Origin: an uncultured Clostridia bacterium | Lineage (GTDB): Bacteria > Bacillota > Clostridia > Oscillospirales > Oscillospiraceae | DNA: 64,000 nt | Assembly: GCA_947644595.1 (NCBI GenBank) | Contig: CANSAE010000002.1 | Coordinates: 1-64,000 of the forward strand | Direction of reading: 5' to 3' | Shown: piece after piece, positions 52,592-61,603 of the stretch | Position numbering within the stretch: position 1 is the first letter of the stretch | How the letters are laid out: each line of letters opens with the position of its first letter | Notes under the pieces: generated by a model | Database searches by the model: none | What the model was told of the DNA's origin: nothing | What the model saw: the letters and a program-made list of their open reading frames with translations, nothing else | Made by a program: the position numbers and the translations under genes

Positions 52592-53067
52592 AGTTCCTCC
52601 TCCGCAAGCAGCGTCCGCAGCTTTTCCCGGGCCCGGGACATCCGGGAGCGTACAGTGCCCTCCTGTTCCCCGGTGATTTGGGCGATCTCGGCGGTCTTGT
52701 AGCCCTCGTAGTAATAGAGGTGGATCACCAGCCGGTCCTTGGGGGGCAGAGCCATCAGCTCTTCCAGCTCGGCCCGTTCCTCCGGGGAGGCCACGGCCAA
52801 TCCCTCTTCCAGAGGCAGGTTCCGCCGCCATGCCGCCCGCAGCCGGGTTTTGCATCCATTCACCAACACCCGCATGAGCCAGCGTTGTTCGTGAGTCGGA
52901 CTTTCCAGCGCCGGACGCTTTTCCAAATACTTCAAAAAGGTATCCTGCACCGCGTCCTCCGCCTCCGAAGCGTCCCCCAGAATGGCCAGCGCGGCGCGGT
53001 ACAAACGGTTTTCCTGTTCGGTCACGATGCGTTCCCAGTCCACCGGCCGGTTGGACCTGATTGCCAT
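52588..53067 (-). CDS. ECF-type RNA polymerase sigma factor
   Basis: 159 residues with region 2 (LYRAALAILGDASEAEDAVQ, then DTFLKYLEKRP) and region 4 (LPPKDRLVIHLYYYEGYKTA and GEQEGTVRSRMSRAREKL). It is probably held by the membrane anti-sigma protein encoded next. The start is the ATG after GGGAGGAAGG; longer frames are not conserved. Upstream, GCAAC with CGTAC 17 bases later resembles an ECF-type promoter and suggests autoregulation, but this is weak. Confidence 0.9.
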   Translation of the reverse strand: MAIRSNRPVDWERIVTEQENRLYRAALAILGDASEAEDAVQDTFLKYLEKRPALESPTHEQRWLMRVLVNGCKTRLRAAWRRNLPLEEGLAVASPEERAELEELMALPPKDRLVIHLYYYEGYKTAEIAQITGEQEGTVRSRMSRAREKLRTLLAEEEL

Positions 53068-53177
53068 AGACCTTCCTCCCTTCTGCTTATAGTACGAATC
53101 ATATACCGATTTTGTTGCGGCAGCCAGCGGATTTTTCTGTGCCTCTGTGGGGAAACGGGCGCTCAAATCGTTAAAAC

Positions 53178-53268
53178 TGTGTCATTTTGACACGGTGGAA
53201 CACACAAACGCTGTTTCACATTGCGACATTTTTGACGATTTGACACACTGGAACACAACTGCTATACT
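53178..53268 (+). promoter_or_regulatory. Operator-promoter region of the sigma-54 activator gene
   Basis: A housekeeping promoter TTGACA (53240-53245), 17 bases, TATACT (53263-53268) is embedded in one of two direct repeats of TTTGACAC-NN-TGGAACACA (53186-53204 and 53239-53257). The repeats are 53 bp apart, about five helical turns. The upstream copy is also part of a GTGTCA-TTT-TGACAC palindrome (53179-53193). Spacing and overlap with the -35 suggest cooperative autoregulation by the encoded activator (inference). Confidence 0.7.
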
Positions 53269-53306
53269 ATATCCATCAGAATCGGAGAGAAGACTGGAGG
53301 GATTTT

Positions 53307-55256
53307 ATGACGACAATTGACGCACAGCTTTACGAAACGGTAGGGCAAACCGGGTCGATCCACAGCATGATCGAAAGCTCCCTGTACCGCTGCCAGAAAT
53401 CAGGGCTGGACGCACACATGGACCGCCTGCCGCCGGTGACGAAAGAGATGGTGGAGCGCGGAAAGTCCCACGTTTCCGGGCATATCCATCTGATGCGGCG
53501 CAGCACGCCCCTGTATTACCAGAATCTCACGGAGATTTTGAAAGCCAACCATACGGTGCTGTGCTATGTGTATAACAATTTTGACGTATTCGGCCGCTAC
53601 GGGGACCAGACACTGAAGGACGAACTGAAGCGCATCAACTTCTGCCTGGGAGCGAATCTGGGGGAAACGGTGATCGGCACCAACGCTGCAGTGATGTCCA
53701 TGCGCGCGCCCAAGGGTGTGTGGGTCATTGGGGATGACCATTATATCGATGTCATGAAGCCCTATGCCTGCTATGCCTATCAGATCCCCGGCCGATACTC
53801 CCGCACGGGCATCGGCCTGCTCATCACCCGAAAGGAGAACCTCACTCCGGACCTGGCGGCCCTGTTCCGGTTCATTGAGAGCACAGAACTCATCATCACC
53901 ACCGGCCAGGCCTCGGAGGATATCTTCATCAAGGACACCATCGTAAGTATGACCTATAATAAGGAGCAAAGCCGGAATGCCGTGCTGATCGTGGACAACG
54001 GCGGGTACATCACATACGCCAATGACCGGTTCTATGAGATGTTCCACGCCGACCCGCTGACTACCATCAACAAGGCACTGGCGGAGCATTTGCCGGAATT
54101 CGGCTTTGTGAAAAGCTGTCTGGAATCCGGCCGGAAGATCACGCGAAAGCGGGTGTTTGTCGGCGATTCCCGGGCCCCGGCGGGGCCGTATTACGTGGAC
54201 TGTACGCCGGTGGAGCGGGACGGGGAATGGATCGCGGTCCTCGTGACCCTGTACCGCACGGATGGAGCGGGAAAGCAGGAAAATCAAGGCTTTGCGCCCA
54301 AATATACCTTCGATGACCTGCTGGGCGTTTCCCCGAAATTTGTACAGCTCAAAACTTTTGCCGAGCGCATTGCGGACACCAACAGCGCGGTGTTCATCCA
54401 GGGGGAGAGCGGCACTGGCAAGGAGCTGTTTGCCCATGCCATCCACGGTGCGAGCTGCCGGCGGGAGAAGCCCTTTGTGTCCATCAACTGTGCGGCATTG
54501 CCCAAGGAATTGATCGGCAGTGAGCTGTTCGGCTATGTGGGCGGCGCATTTACCGGAGCCAACCGCTCCGGCGCCAAGGGAAAATTCGAACTGGCCGACG
54601 GCGGCACCCTGTTTTTAGACGAGATCGGAGAGATGCCCTTGGAGATGCAAAGCGTTCTGTTGCGGGTGCTGGAGGAGAACGCGGTGACCCGCATCGGCGG
54701 AGATAAGCCCATCTCCATCAACGTGCGCATCATCACCGCCACCAACCGGGATCTGCAGCAATACATCGCCGATGGAAAGTTCCGGGCGGACCTGTATTAT
54801 CGGCTGAACGTCATCAATCTGAACATGGTGCCATTGCGGGAGCGGAAGGAGGACATTCCCATTTTAGCGGAAGCCTTCACCACCCGCTATGCCGCGGAAA
54901 ACAACGTCCACATCCAGGGCATCTCCCAAAATGCGCTGTACGCCCTGATGGACTACCGCTGGCCCGGGAATGTGCGGGAGCTGCGGAACGTCATCGAGCG
55001 GGGAGTGATCACCGCGGGGAACGGATATATCCAGTTACGGCATCTGCCGGGGAGCCTCACGCACCTGTCGGATGTGGAGCCCGCCCAGTCCGGGAAGGAT
55101 GAGCCGGAAGCAATGGGCACGAAATATGTTCAGCGCCGCCGGGAGATCGCCCTTCGGCTGATGCAGGAGCTGGACGGCAACAAGACCCTGGTGGCCAAAC
55201 GCATGGGCATTTCCCGGTCCACCCTGTACCGCATTTTACGGAATGAGAAAGCCTGA
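53307..55256 (+). CDS. Sigma-54-dependent enhancer-binding activator (AcoR-like)
   Basis: 649 residues. The N-terminal sensor region (about 1-200, GAF-like) is followed by a PAS-like domain (about 225-315; VDNGGYITYANDRFYEMF). The AAA+ domain (about 335-575) has Walker A GESGTGKE from G366, the sigma-54 contact loop GAFTGA at 413-418 and Walker B LFLDEIGEM. A Fis-type helix-turn-helix ends the protein (TLVAKRMGISRSTLYRIL). It should hydrolyse ATP to open a sigma-54 promoter when its ligand is present. A perfect -24/-12 element lies 90 bases downstream, in front of the catabolic operon, so that operon is the likely target. The start follows GGAGGG. Confidence 0.94.
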   Translation: MTTIDAQLYETVGQTGSIHSMIESSLYRCQKSGLDAHMDRLPPVTKEMVERGKSHVSGHIHLMRRSTPLYYQNLTEILKANHTVLCYVYNNFDVFGRYGDQTLKDELKRINFCLGANLGETVIGTNAAVMSMRAPKGVWVIGDDHYIDVMKPYACYAYQIPGRYSRTGIGLLITRKENLTPDLAALFRFIESTELIITTGQASEDIFIKDTIVSMTYNKEQSRNAVLIVDNGGYITYANDRFYEMFHADPLTTINKALAEHLPEFGFVKSCLESGRKITRKRVFVGDSRAPAGPYYVDCTPVERDGEWIAVLVTLYRTDGAGKQENQGFAPKYTFDDLLGVSPKFVQLKTFAERIADTNSAVFIQGESGTGKELFAHAIHGASCRREKPFVSINCAALPKELIGSELFGYVGGAFTGANRSGAKGKFELADGGTLFLDEIGEMPLEMQSVLLRVLEENAVTRIGGDKPISINVRIITATNRDLQQYIADGKFRADLYYRLNVINLNMVPLRERKEDIPILAEAFTTRYAAENNVHIQGISQNALYALMDYRWPGNVRELRNVIERGVITAGNGYIQLRHLPGSLTHLSDVEPAQSGKDEPEAMGTKYVQRRREIALRLMQELDGNKTLVAKRMGISRSTLYRILRNEKA

Positions 55257-55271
55257 ATGATACAACAAAAC

Positions 55272-55316
55272 AAAATCGCCGGGACGCAACAGCGTCCCGG
55301 CGATTTTTATTTTTTG
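55272..55316 (+). terminator. Terminator of the activator gene
   Basis: AAAATCGCCGGGACGC-AACA-GCGTCCCGGCGATTTTT, followed by ATTTTTT. It isolates the operon from activator read-through. Confidence 0.93.
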
Positions 55317-55343
55317 AAAAATTTTTATCATTTTTCTCGGAAC

Positions 55344-55359
55344 TGGCACATTGTTTGCT
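55344..55359 (+). promoter_or_regulatory. Sigma-54 (-24/-12) promoter of the acyl-CoA operon
   Basis: TGGCAC-ATTGT-TTGCT matches the sigma-54 consensus TGGCAC-N5-TTGCW at every fixed position. GG is at 55345-55346 and GC at 55357-55358, separated by 10 bases. No -35/-10 promoter is evident between the upstream terminator and the first operon gene. Transcription should begin near 55370. Confidence 0.9.
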
Positions 55360-55430
55360 ATATATCAGGGTGTCAGTAAAAAGCATCCGGAATGGATCAA
55401 ATGAATTCAGAGAAACTATAGGAGGAAGTT

Positions 55431-57464
55431 ATGAAAAAGCTTTACACGCCCTACAAGATCAACCAATGCGAACTGAAAAACCGCATGATCATGGCACCCA
55501 TGAGCATCGGCAACACGGAAGAAGGCTTCGTGCCGGATTCCACCATCGAATTTTACCGCCGCCGGGCCAAAGGTGGTGTGGGCCTGATCATTTTCGCGAA
55601 CATGCAGTGGGATAAGGTGCGCTACAATCCCCACCACGGTGCGCTGCTGACGGATGAAAAATTCATCCCACAACTCAAAAAGCTGACAGACGCCGTGCAC
55701 GAAGGGGGCAGCAAGATTTTCGCCCAGCTCATGAACCGCGGCCGCTACGCCTATCAGCGCAGCATCCAGGGAGAGCAGGCTGTGGCGCCCTCTGCCATCC
55801 CCAGCAAGTTCACCCACTTTGAAATGCCCCGGGAGCTGACCGTGGATGAGATCCACGACTTTGTGAAATGGCAGGCCGACGCGGCGGCCATCGCCAAGAA
55901 GGCCGGCTTTGACGGCATCGAGATCCAGACCAACTCCGGCTACCTGTACGGCCAGTTCTGGTCCCCAGTCACCAACCACCGCACCGACGAATACGGCGGC
56001 AGTCTGGAAAACCGCAACCGCTTCATGATGGAGACCCTGGCAGCCATGCGCGAAGCGGTCGGCCCGGATTTTCCCATTGCTCTGCGCATCAGCGGCAGCG
56101 ATTACATCCCCGGCGGCTGCACCGGAGACGATATCGTGGAAATTTGCGAGATTTTGGACAACAGCGGCTATGTGGACGGCTTTTCCATCACCGCCGGCTG
56201 GCATGAGTCCGACGTGCCCCTGATCACTATGGAAGTGCCCCACGCCACTTATGCGTACCTGGGCCGCCAGATCAAAGCTAAGGTGAAAGCCCCTGTGGCC
56301 ATGGGTATGCGCATGAACCTGCAAAAAGCGGAAGAGCTCACCGAGCGGGGCGATTTCGATGCCATCGTCATGGGCCGCCTGTTCCTCACCGATCCCGAGG
56401 CTGCCAACAAGGCTATGGCCGGCCATCCGGAGACAGCCCGTCCCTGTGTGGGCTGCAACGCCCTGTGCCTGGACAACGTCATGGCCAATCAGCCCGCCTA
56501 CTGTATCGGCAACTATGAGTGCAACCGGGAAGTGGAACTGTGCGACGCCGACGGCAAGCTGCCCACGGAAGTCAAGAGCGCTCACCCCGAAAAGATTCTG
56601 GTCATCGGCGCCGGACCCGCCGGTATGGAATTCGCCCGGGTGGCGTCCCTCCGGGGCCACAAGGTGACCATCTGGGAGAAGCGGGACCGCACCATCGGCC
56701 TGTCCATGTACGCCGCAACACCGCCGCGCCGCTATGACATCCGCTACCTGGGCCAGTGGCTGGAGCGGATGTGCCGCGCCCAGGGCGTGGAGATTATTTT
56801 GAACAAGGCCGCCACCCCCGAGGATATCATCGCCGCGTCCAAGGACTATGACCGCGTGGTCATGGCCTGCGGCTCCAAGGCCTTCGTGCCGCCCATCCCC
56901 ACCGAGACCGGCGCAAACATCGTGCTGGCCTGGGACGTGCTGGAAGGCACTGCCAATCTGGGCAGGAACGTCGTTGTGGTCGGCGGCGGCGACGTGGGCG
57001 TGGAGACCGCCATGTACATCGGCGAAATCGGTACCCTGACGGCCGATCAGCTCCGCTTCATGATGATCTACGGTCCGGAGCCCGACGAAAAGCTCCACGA
57101 ACTTTTGAACAAGGGTGTACATAACGTCAGCGTTGTAGAAATGGGCCCCAAGTTCGCCAAGGACATCAACCCCGGCAGCCGTTGGTCCATCATGGCCCGG
57201 TGCCGCCAGTTGGGCCTGAACATGATGAAGGAGACCAAGGTCCTGGAAATCAAGAAAAACGGCGTCCTGGTGGAAAACGAGGACGGCCAGCAGCTCCTGC
57301 CTGCCGACACGGTGGTCATGGCCGCCGGCGCCAAGCCCTACGACGACCTGTATCAGGCCGTAAAAGACAAAGTCGCGAAAGTCGACCTCATCGGCGACAC
57401 CGTCAAGGTCGGCCGTATCCCCGACGCCATCGCATCCGCATACACTCTGGCAGCCAGCATCTGA
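55431..57464 (+). CDS. Old-yellow-enzyme family enoate/dienoyl-CoA reductase
   Basis: 677 residues, a paralogue of the flavoenzyme at 13126. It has the FMN barrel (RMIMAPMSIGN; DEYGGSLENRNRF), [4Fe-4S] ligands C339, C342, C346 and C358, an FAD domain (ILVIGAGPAGMEFARVASLR) and a nucleotide-binding domain (VVVVGGGDVGVETAMYI). Relatives reduce conjugated carbon-carbon double bonds (2-enoate reductases, dienoyl-CoA reductase, BaiCD/BaiH). As first gene of a sigma-54 operon with a CoA ligase, hydratase and acyl-CoA dehydrogenase, it probably acts on an unsaturated carboxylate or its CoA ester (inference). The start follows AGGAGGAAGTT. Confidence 0.9.
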   Translation: MKKLYTPYKINQCELKNRMIMAPMSIGNTEEGFVPDSTIEFYRRRAKGGVGLIIFANMQWDKVRYNPHHGALLTDEKFIPQLKKLTDAVHEGGSKIFAQLMNRGRYAYQRSIQGEQAVAPSAIPSKFTHFEMPRELTVDEIHDFVKWQADAAAIAKKAGFDGIEIQTNSGYLYGQFWSPVTNHRTDEYGGSLENRNRFMMETLAAMREAVGPDFPIALRISGSDYIPGGCTGDDIVEICEILDNSGYVDGFSITAGWHESDVPLITMEVPHATYAYLGRQIKAKVKAPVAMGMRMNLQKAEELTERGDFDAIVMGRLFLTDPEAANKAMAGHPETARPCVGCNALCLDNVMANQPAYCIGNYECNREVELCDADGKLPTEVKSAHPEKILVIGAGPAGMEFARVASLRGHKVTIWEKRDRTIGLSMYAATPPRRYDIRYLGQWLERMCRAQGVEIILNKAATPEDIIAASKDYDRVVMACGSKAFVPPIPTETGANIVLAWDVLEGTANLGRNVVVVGGGDVGVETAMYIGEIGTLTADQLRFMMIYGPEPDEKLHELLNKGVHNVSVVEMGPKFAKDINPGSRWSIMARCRQLGLNMMKETKVLEIKKNGVLVENEDGQQLLPADTVVMAAGAKPYDDLYQAVKDKVAKVDLIGDTVKVGRIPDAIASAYTLAASI

Positions 57465-57542
57465 CCGATAGACAAAAACAGGTAAAGCGCCTGCTTACCG
57501 GGCGCCTTACCGGGGCCTATAGAATGGATATGGTGACAAATT

Positions 57543-59228
57543 ATGAATCAAGAACGTGAGGCAAGATTTGAGCGGGAGCTGGAGCGCCTACGGAAAAAAT
57601 GGGCAAAGATTTCGGACAGCGAAGTCAATTACAGCTTCCCCATCCCCAAAACCTCCATGAAGGAGATGTTTCTGACCCAGGTGCATGCCCATCCCGATAA
57701 AATGTATATCCGCCATAAGGGAAACAGCCAGACTTACGCAGAAAACAACACCCTGGCTGTGCGCATCGCCAACGGTCTGCTGGCCGCCGGCCTTCAAAAG
57801 GGCGACCGGGTCATCACCTTTGTATCCAACAGCATGGAATTCATCGCCATTGCCCAGGCCTGCTTCAAGGCGGGGTTCATCATGGTCAACAGCAACCCCC
57901 TGTCCACCGAGGACGAAATCGCCCGGCGCATCAAGGACTGCACCCCCTCGGCGGTCATCGCGGATTCTGTGGGCCTGCCGGCGGTGATGGGAGCGCTGTC
58001 CCCGGACCGTCTGGGGGTGAAGGCCATCATCTCCTGCCCCGCGGCGGAGCCCACTGCCCACCTGGCGGGAGTGACCCCCTGGGAAGACCTGCTGTCCGAC
58101 GATCTGACAGAGCCGGAAACGGTCATTGCCCCCGAAGACATTGCGGTGCTCCAGTATACCGGCGGCACCACCGGCGTGCTCAAGGGCTGCTGCGAGACCA
58201 ATTACGCCTTCGTGGCCAAGGCCCTGGCCCAAATCGAATATTTCAAGCCCATTTTGACGGAGCGCGACAAGGACAACTACATGGTGATGATGGGCCTGGG
58301 CCTGTCCCATGCCTTCGGCTTTGTCCAATCCATCGTGGTGAACATGTCCCTGGGCGGCGCGGTCTACTTTGCGGACTCCCTGGAGGAGATCCTGAGTGCC
58401 ATCGAGACCTACCGGCCCACGGTCTGGCCGTCGGTCCCCCTGTGGATGAAGCTCATTGCCTCGGACCCTCAGTACCAGAAGTACGACATCACATCGTTGA
58501 AATGCATCACCTGCGGCTCCGCACCGCTGCCCATTGAAGTGCTGCGCAAGGTGGAAGAGATCACCGGTGCAGCCATCACCGAGGGCTATGGAATGACGGA
58601 AACAGTGAACACCATCACCATCAACTCTTTCAGCCACCGCAAGCCCGGGACCGTTGGTGTGCCCAATCCCAACATCGAGTATCTCATCGTGGACCAGGAG
58701 ACCGGCGAGCAGGTCATGCCCGACGGCGAGGCCGGGGAGATCATCTGCCGGGGCGCCTGCGTGATGAAGGAATACTGGCAAAAACCGGAGGAGACCGCCG
58801 GCATGGTCCGGAATGGCTGGCTGTATACCGGCGACATCGGGTACATCGACGAGGAGGGCTACTTGGTCATCAAGGACCGGAAAAAGGACCTTATCATCGT
58901 CAGCGGCTTCAACGTATTTCCCCGGGAGATCGAGGACGTGATTGCGGAATGCCCCGGCGTGGCGGATGTGTGCGTCATCGGCATCCCCCATCCCCGGCGG
59001 GGCGAGTGCCCGGCGGCCTTCGTGCAGCCCAAGGTGGGCGCCGATTTGACAGAAGCCGCCTTGGAAGCCTGGTGCGAGGAGAAGCTCTCCCGCTATAAGC
59101 TACCCAAAAAATTCTTCTTGGTACAGGAAGTTCCCAAAACCAAAAACCGCAAGCCGGACAGAAAACGGCTGCGCAGCGTATACGAAGCAATGTCCGAGGA
59201 GGCCAGGCGCTTTCCGGAAAAAACGTGA
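57543..59228 (+). CDS. AMP-forming acyl-CoA synthetase
   Basis: 561 residues of the ANL superfamily. Motifs in order are YTGGTTGVLKGC (P-loop), YGMTETVNTI, TGDIGYIDEEGYLVIKDRKK and the C-terminal PKTKNRKPDRKRLR, whose lysine is the adenylation lysine; the usual glycine before it is replaced by arginine. It activates a carboxylate with ATP and CoA in the cytosol. The substrate is unknown, but the operon suggests an unsaturated or hydroxylated acid brought in by the DASS transporter. It lies 78 bases after the reductase gene; the gap holds a GGTAA...TTACC hairpin. The ribosome binding site is weak. Confidence 0.92.
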   Translation: MNQEREARFERELERLRKKWAKISDSEVNYSFPIPKTSMKEMFLTQVHAHPDKMYIRHKGNSQTYAENNTLAVRIANGLLAAGLQKGDRVITFVSNSMEFIAIAQACFKAGFIMVNSNPLSTEDEIARRIKDCTPSAVIADSVGLPAVMGALSPDRLGVKAIISCPAAEPTAHLAGVTPWEDLLSDDLTEPETVIAPEDIAVLQYTGGTTGVLKGCCETNYAFVAKALAQIEYFKPILTERDKDNYMVMMGLGLSHAFGFVQSIVVNMSLGGAVYFADSLEEILSAIETYRPTVWPSVPLWMKLIASDPQYQKYDITSLKCITCGSAPLPIEVLRKVEEITGAAITEGYGMTETVNTITINSFSHRKPGTVGVPNPNIEYLIVDQETGEQVMPDGEAGEIICRGACVMKEYWQKPEETAGMVRNGWLYTGDIGYIDEEGYLVIKDRKKDLIIVSGFNVFPREIEDVIAECPGVADVCVIGIPHPRRGECPAAFVQPKVGADLTEAALEAWCEEKLSRYKLPKKFFLVQEVPKTKNRKPDRKRLRSVYEAMSEEARRFPEKT

Positions 59229-59239
59229 TATCCGCTAAT

Positions 59240-59379
59240 AACAGTCGGTGGGCATGGAGACATACCTCTCCTTTTATCTCCATGAAATCTCTCCAAAATA
59301 CTTCCTTTCATCCATCCATGCCTGCCGGCTGTTAACATCTTACATCGTATATTAAGCCGGAGAGGACCGGCTTGATATA
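59240..59379 (+). promoter_or_regulatory. Structured intergenic leader before the transporter gene
   Basis: Two hairpins occupy most of the 175-base gap. The first pairs 59240-59259 with 59315-59334 over 20 bp; its three non-Watson-Crick positions are all G-U in plus-strand RNA. The second pairs TATATTAAGCCGG (59348-59360) with CCGGCTTGATATA (59367-59379) around AGAGGA, again with one G-U. No T run follows, so these are not terminators. They could stabilise the downstream mRNA, mark a cleavage site, or control transporter translation (inference). I see no gene in the gap. Confidence 0.65.
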
Positions 59380-59403
59380 AAACCAAAAAAGGAGAAGAGT
59401 ATT

Positions 59404-60798
59404 ATGAGTAAAGAAACAAGAAAAACCATACTCGGCGTCATCGGCGGACTGATCGTCATGCTGCTGATCGCTTACCTGCCTCCGGAGTCTGAAATGATGA
59501 CCCGTCAGGGCTGGCAGTATCTGGGCTGCTTTGCCTTTATGCTGATCGCCATGATCTCCAAGGCCCTGCCCGACTGGGCGGCGGTTCTTGCCACCATGGT
59601 GCTGCTGGTGGCCCTGAAGGTGGGCACCGTGGGCAACGTCACTGCCCAGTTCGCGTCCAGCACGGTGTGGCTGTGCATCGGCGTGTTTATCATGTCTATT
59701 GGCGTGAACAACTCCGGCATCATGAAGCGCCTGGCCCTGTGGATCCTGACCAAATTCCCCGGCACCTACAGCGGGCAGGTCACTGCCATGATGCTGGCCG
59801 GCGTCATTACCACCCCCATCATCCCCAGCTCCACGGCGAAGTCCTCCATGATGGCGCCCGTCATCAACCAGACCTGTGAGGCCGTGGGCATTGAGAAAAA
59901 CTCCAAGCAGGCCCTGGGCCTGTGGTTCGCCAACTTCATGGGCACCAACCAGCTGGGTATGGCCTTCGTTTCCGGCTCCGTGTACGTGGCGCTGATGATG
60001 GGCTTCATCGGTGAGAGTCTGTCTTGGGGCACCTGGATCCGCAATGCCGTGGTCTGGTACGTTGTCGGCATTGTGCTGACCTACCTGTTTTGCCGCTTCT
60101 TCTGTAAGCCCACGGAGGAGCAGAAGGCCGGCAGTGTGGAATTCATCAAAGAGCAGTATGCCGCCCTGGGCAAATTCAGTCTGAAGGAGAAGCAGGGCGT
60201 CATCATCGTGGGCCTGGCCCTGGTCCTGTGGCTGACCCAGAAGGTCCACGGCATCGACGCCGGCATGATCGCCATACTGGCGGACGTGGCCTTCGTGGCC
60301 TGCGGCCTCATCACACCTCCTGAAATCGGCGCAAAGGGCATGTGGACCATCACCCTGTTCGTGGGCGGCGTGCTGTCCATCGCGGGGCTGATGCAGTCTC
60401 TGGGCGTGAGCACCTGGATCGCCAGCATCCTGGGCCCCATTCTGGCCCCCGTGCTGAGCTCTCCCTACATCTTCATCCCCTGCCTGGTGATTTTGACCTA
60501 TGTGCTGCGTCTGGTCATCGTGTCCCAGAGCTGCTGCATGGCCGTGATGGTGGCCATCTTCGGGCCGCTGCTGCCGGAATACGGCATCAGCCTGTTTGTG
60601 CTGGTGTTCACCTCCTGGGTCTCCGGCACCTGCTGGAACACCGCGTACCAGAACCCCGCCACCGCCGGCCTGATCGCCATGGCCGACCGCGCCGTGGATT
60701 ACAACACCGCCCAAAAGGGCAGCTTCGCCTTCTGCGTCATCAACCTCATCGGCATGATCTGCAGCGTCCCCCTGTGGCAGATGCTGGGCCTGTGCTGA
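59404..60798 (+). CDS. DASS/SLC13-type (CitT-like) anion transporter
   Basis: 464 residues with about 11-12 membrane segments. Signature features of the divalent anion:sodium symporter family are PIIPSSTAKSSMMAPV near residue 140 (the S-[SN]-T motif) and a symmetry-related SWVSGTCWNTAYQNPATAG near residue 405. It should import or exchange a carboxylate, probably the operon's substrate. This contrasts with cai operons, which use a BCCT-type antiporter. The start follows AAAGGAGAAG. Confidence 0.85.
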   Translation: MSKETRKTILGVIGGLIVMLLIAYLPPESEMMTRQGWQYLGCFAFMLIAMISKALPDWAAVLATMVLLVALKVGTVGNVTAQFASSTVWLCIGVFIMSIGVNNSGIMKRLALWILTKFPGTYSGQVTAMMLAGVITTPIIPSSTAKSSMMAPVINQTCEAVGIEKNSKQALGLWFANFMGTNQLGMAFVSGSVYVALMMGFIGESLSWGTWIRNAVVWYVVGIVLTYLFCRFFCKPTEEQKAGSVEFIKEQYAALGKFSLKEKQGVIIVGLALVLWLTQKVHGIDAGMIAILADVAFVACGLITPPEIGAKGMWTITLFVGGVLSIAGLMQSLGVSTWIASILGPILAPVLSSPYIFIPCLVILTYVLRLVIVSQSCCMAVMVAIFGPLLPEYGISLFVLVFTSWVSGTCWNTAYQNPATAGLIAMADRAVDYNTAQKGSFAFCVINLIGMICSVPLWQMLGLC

Positions 60799-60802
60799 GT
60801 AC

Positions 60803-61582
60803 ATGATTTACGATTTTGAACATATCCGGGTCGAGCTGCCTGCTCCCGGCATCGCGGTGATGCGCTTCATCCGGCCGGAGAAGCTGAATTCCTGGAACCG
60901 CGGCGTGCTGGAGGATATGCTCCGCTTCTTCTCCGCCCTGTCCGGGGACTACACCGTCAAGGTGGTCGTCCTCCGGGGCGAGGGGGACCGGGCCTTTTCC
61001 ACCGGTGCGGACTTTGAAGGCTTGTTCAATATCCCGGAAGACCGGGACAGCCCGTCCGTATCCTTTCAGGTGCAGGAGGACCTGCGCCGGCTGGTGACAT
61101 TGGTGCACCATGCGCCGCAGATCGTTATCAGCGCCTGCCACGGCTACGCGGTGGGCGGCGGATTCTTCCTGGCCATGGCGTCGGATATCCGCATCATTGC
61201 GGACAACGTGAAATTTTCTTCGCCCCTGTTGAAGCTGGGGCTCACCTGCGGAGATTTGGGGTGCAGCTATATGCTCCCCCGGCTCATCGGCGCGGGCGCG
61301 GCCCGGGACATTCTCCTCACTGGCCGGTACATGTACGCCGAGGAGGCCATGCGCTTGGGCTTCGCGTCGGAATGCGTCCCCTATGAGCAGCTGGAAGCGG
61401 CGGCCATGGAAAAAGCCGAGACCCTGGCGGGCTATACCTCCATCGCCCTGCGCTCCGGTAAGGAACTGCTGAACCTGATGGAGGGCGTGAGCGACCTGGA
61501 CGCGGCCATCCGGATCGAAAACCGCAGTCAGCAAACCGTCAAGGCCTTCAACCGGGAAGCCCGGCGGAAGGCGCAGTCATAG
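60803..61582 (+). CDS. Enoyl-CoA hydratase/isomerase family protein
   Basis: 259 residues of the crotonase superfamily. The first oxyanion-hole block is VVLRGEGDRAFSTGADFEGL and the second ISACHGYAVGGGFFLAMASD. The catalytic glutamates of classic hydratases are not obvious, since LKLGLTCGDLGCSYMLPRLI has D in place of the usual E. It could therefore be a hydratase with altered chemistry, an isomerase or a racemase-like member such as CaiD. The ATG follows the transporter stop by four bases without a clear ribosome binding site, implying translational coupling. Confidence 0.85.
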   Translation: MIYDFEHIRVELPAPGIAVMRFIRPEKLNSWNRGVLEDMLRFFSALSGDYTVKVVVLRGEGDRAFSTGADFEGLFNIPEDRDSPSVSFQVQEDLRRLVTLVHHAPQIVISACHGYAVGGGFFLAMASDIRIIADNVKFSSPLLKLGLTCGDLGCSYMLPRLIGAGAARDILLTGRYMYAEEAMRLGFASECVPYEQLEAAAMEKAETLAGYTSIALRSGKELLNLMEGVSDLDAAIRIENRSQQTVKAFNREARRKAQS

Positions 61583-61603
61583 AACAGAAAAGGAGAACAT
61601 ATT

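Noticed and set aside
53249..53266. Possible second -24/-12 promoter (TGG...TGC) before the activator gene
   Set aside because: The GG to GC spacing is nine bases, not ten, and a better -35/-10 promoter overlaps it.
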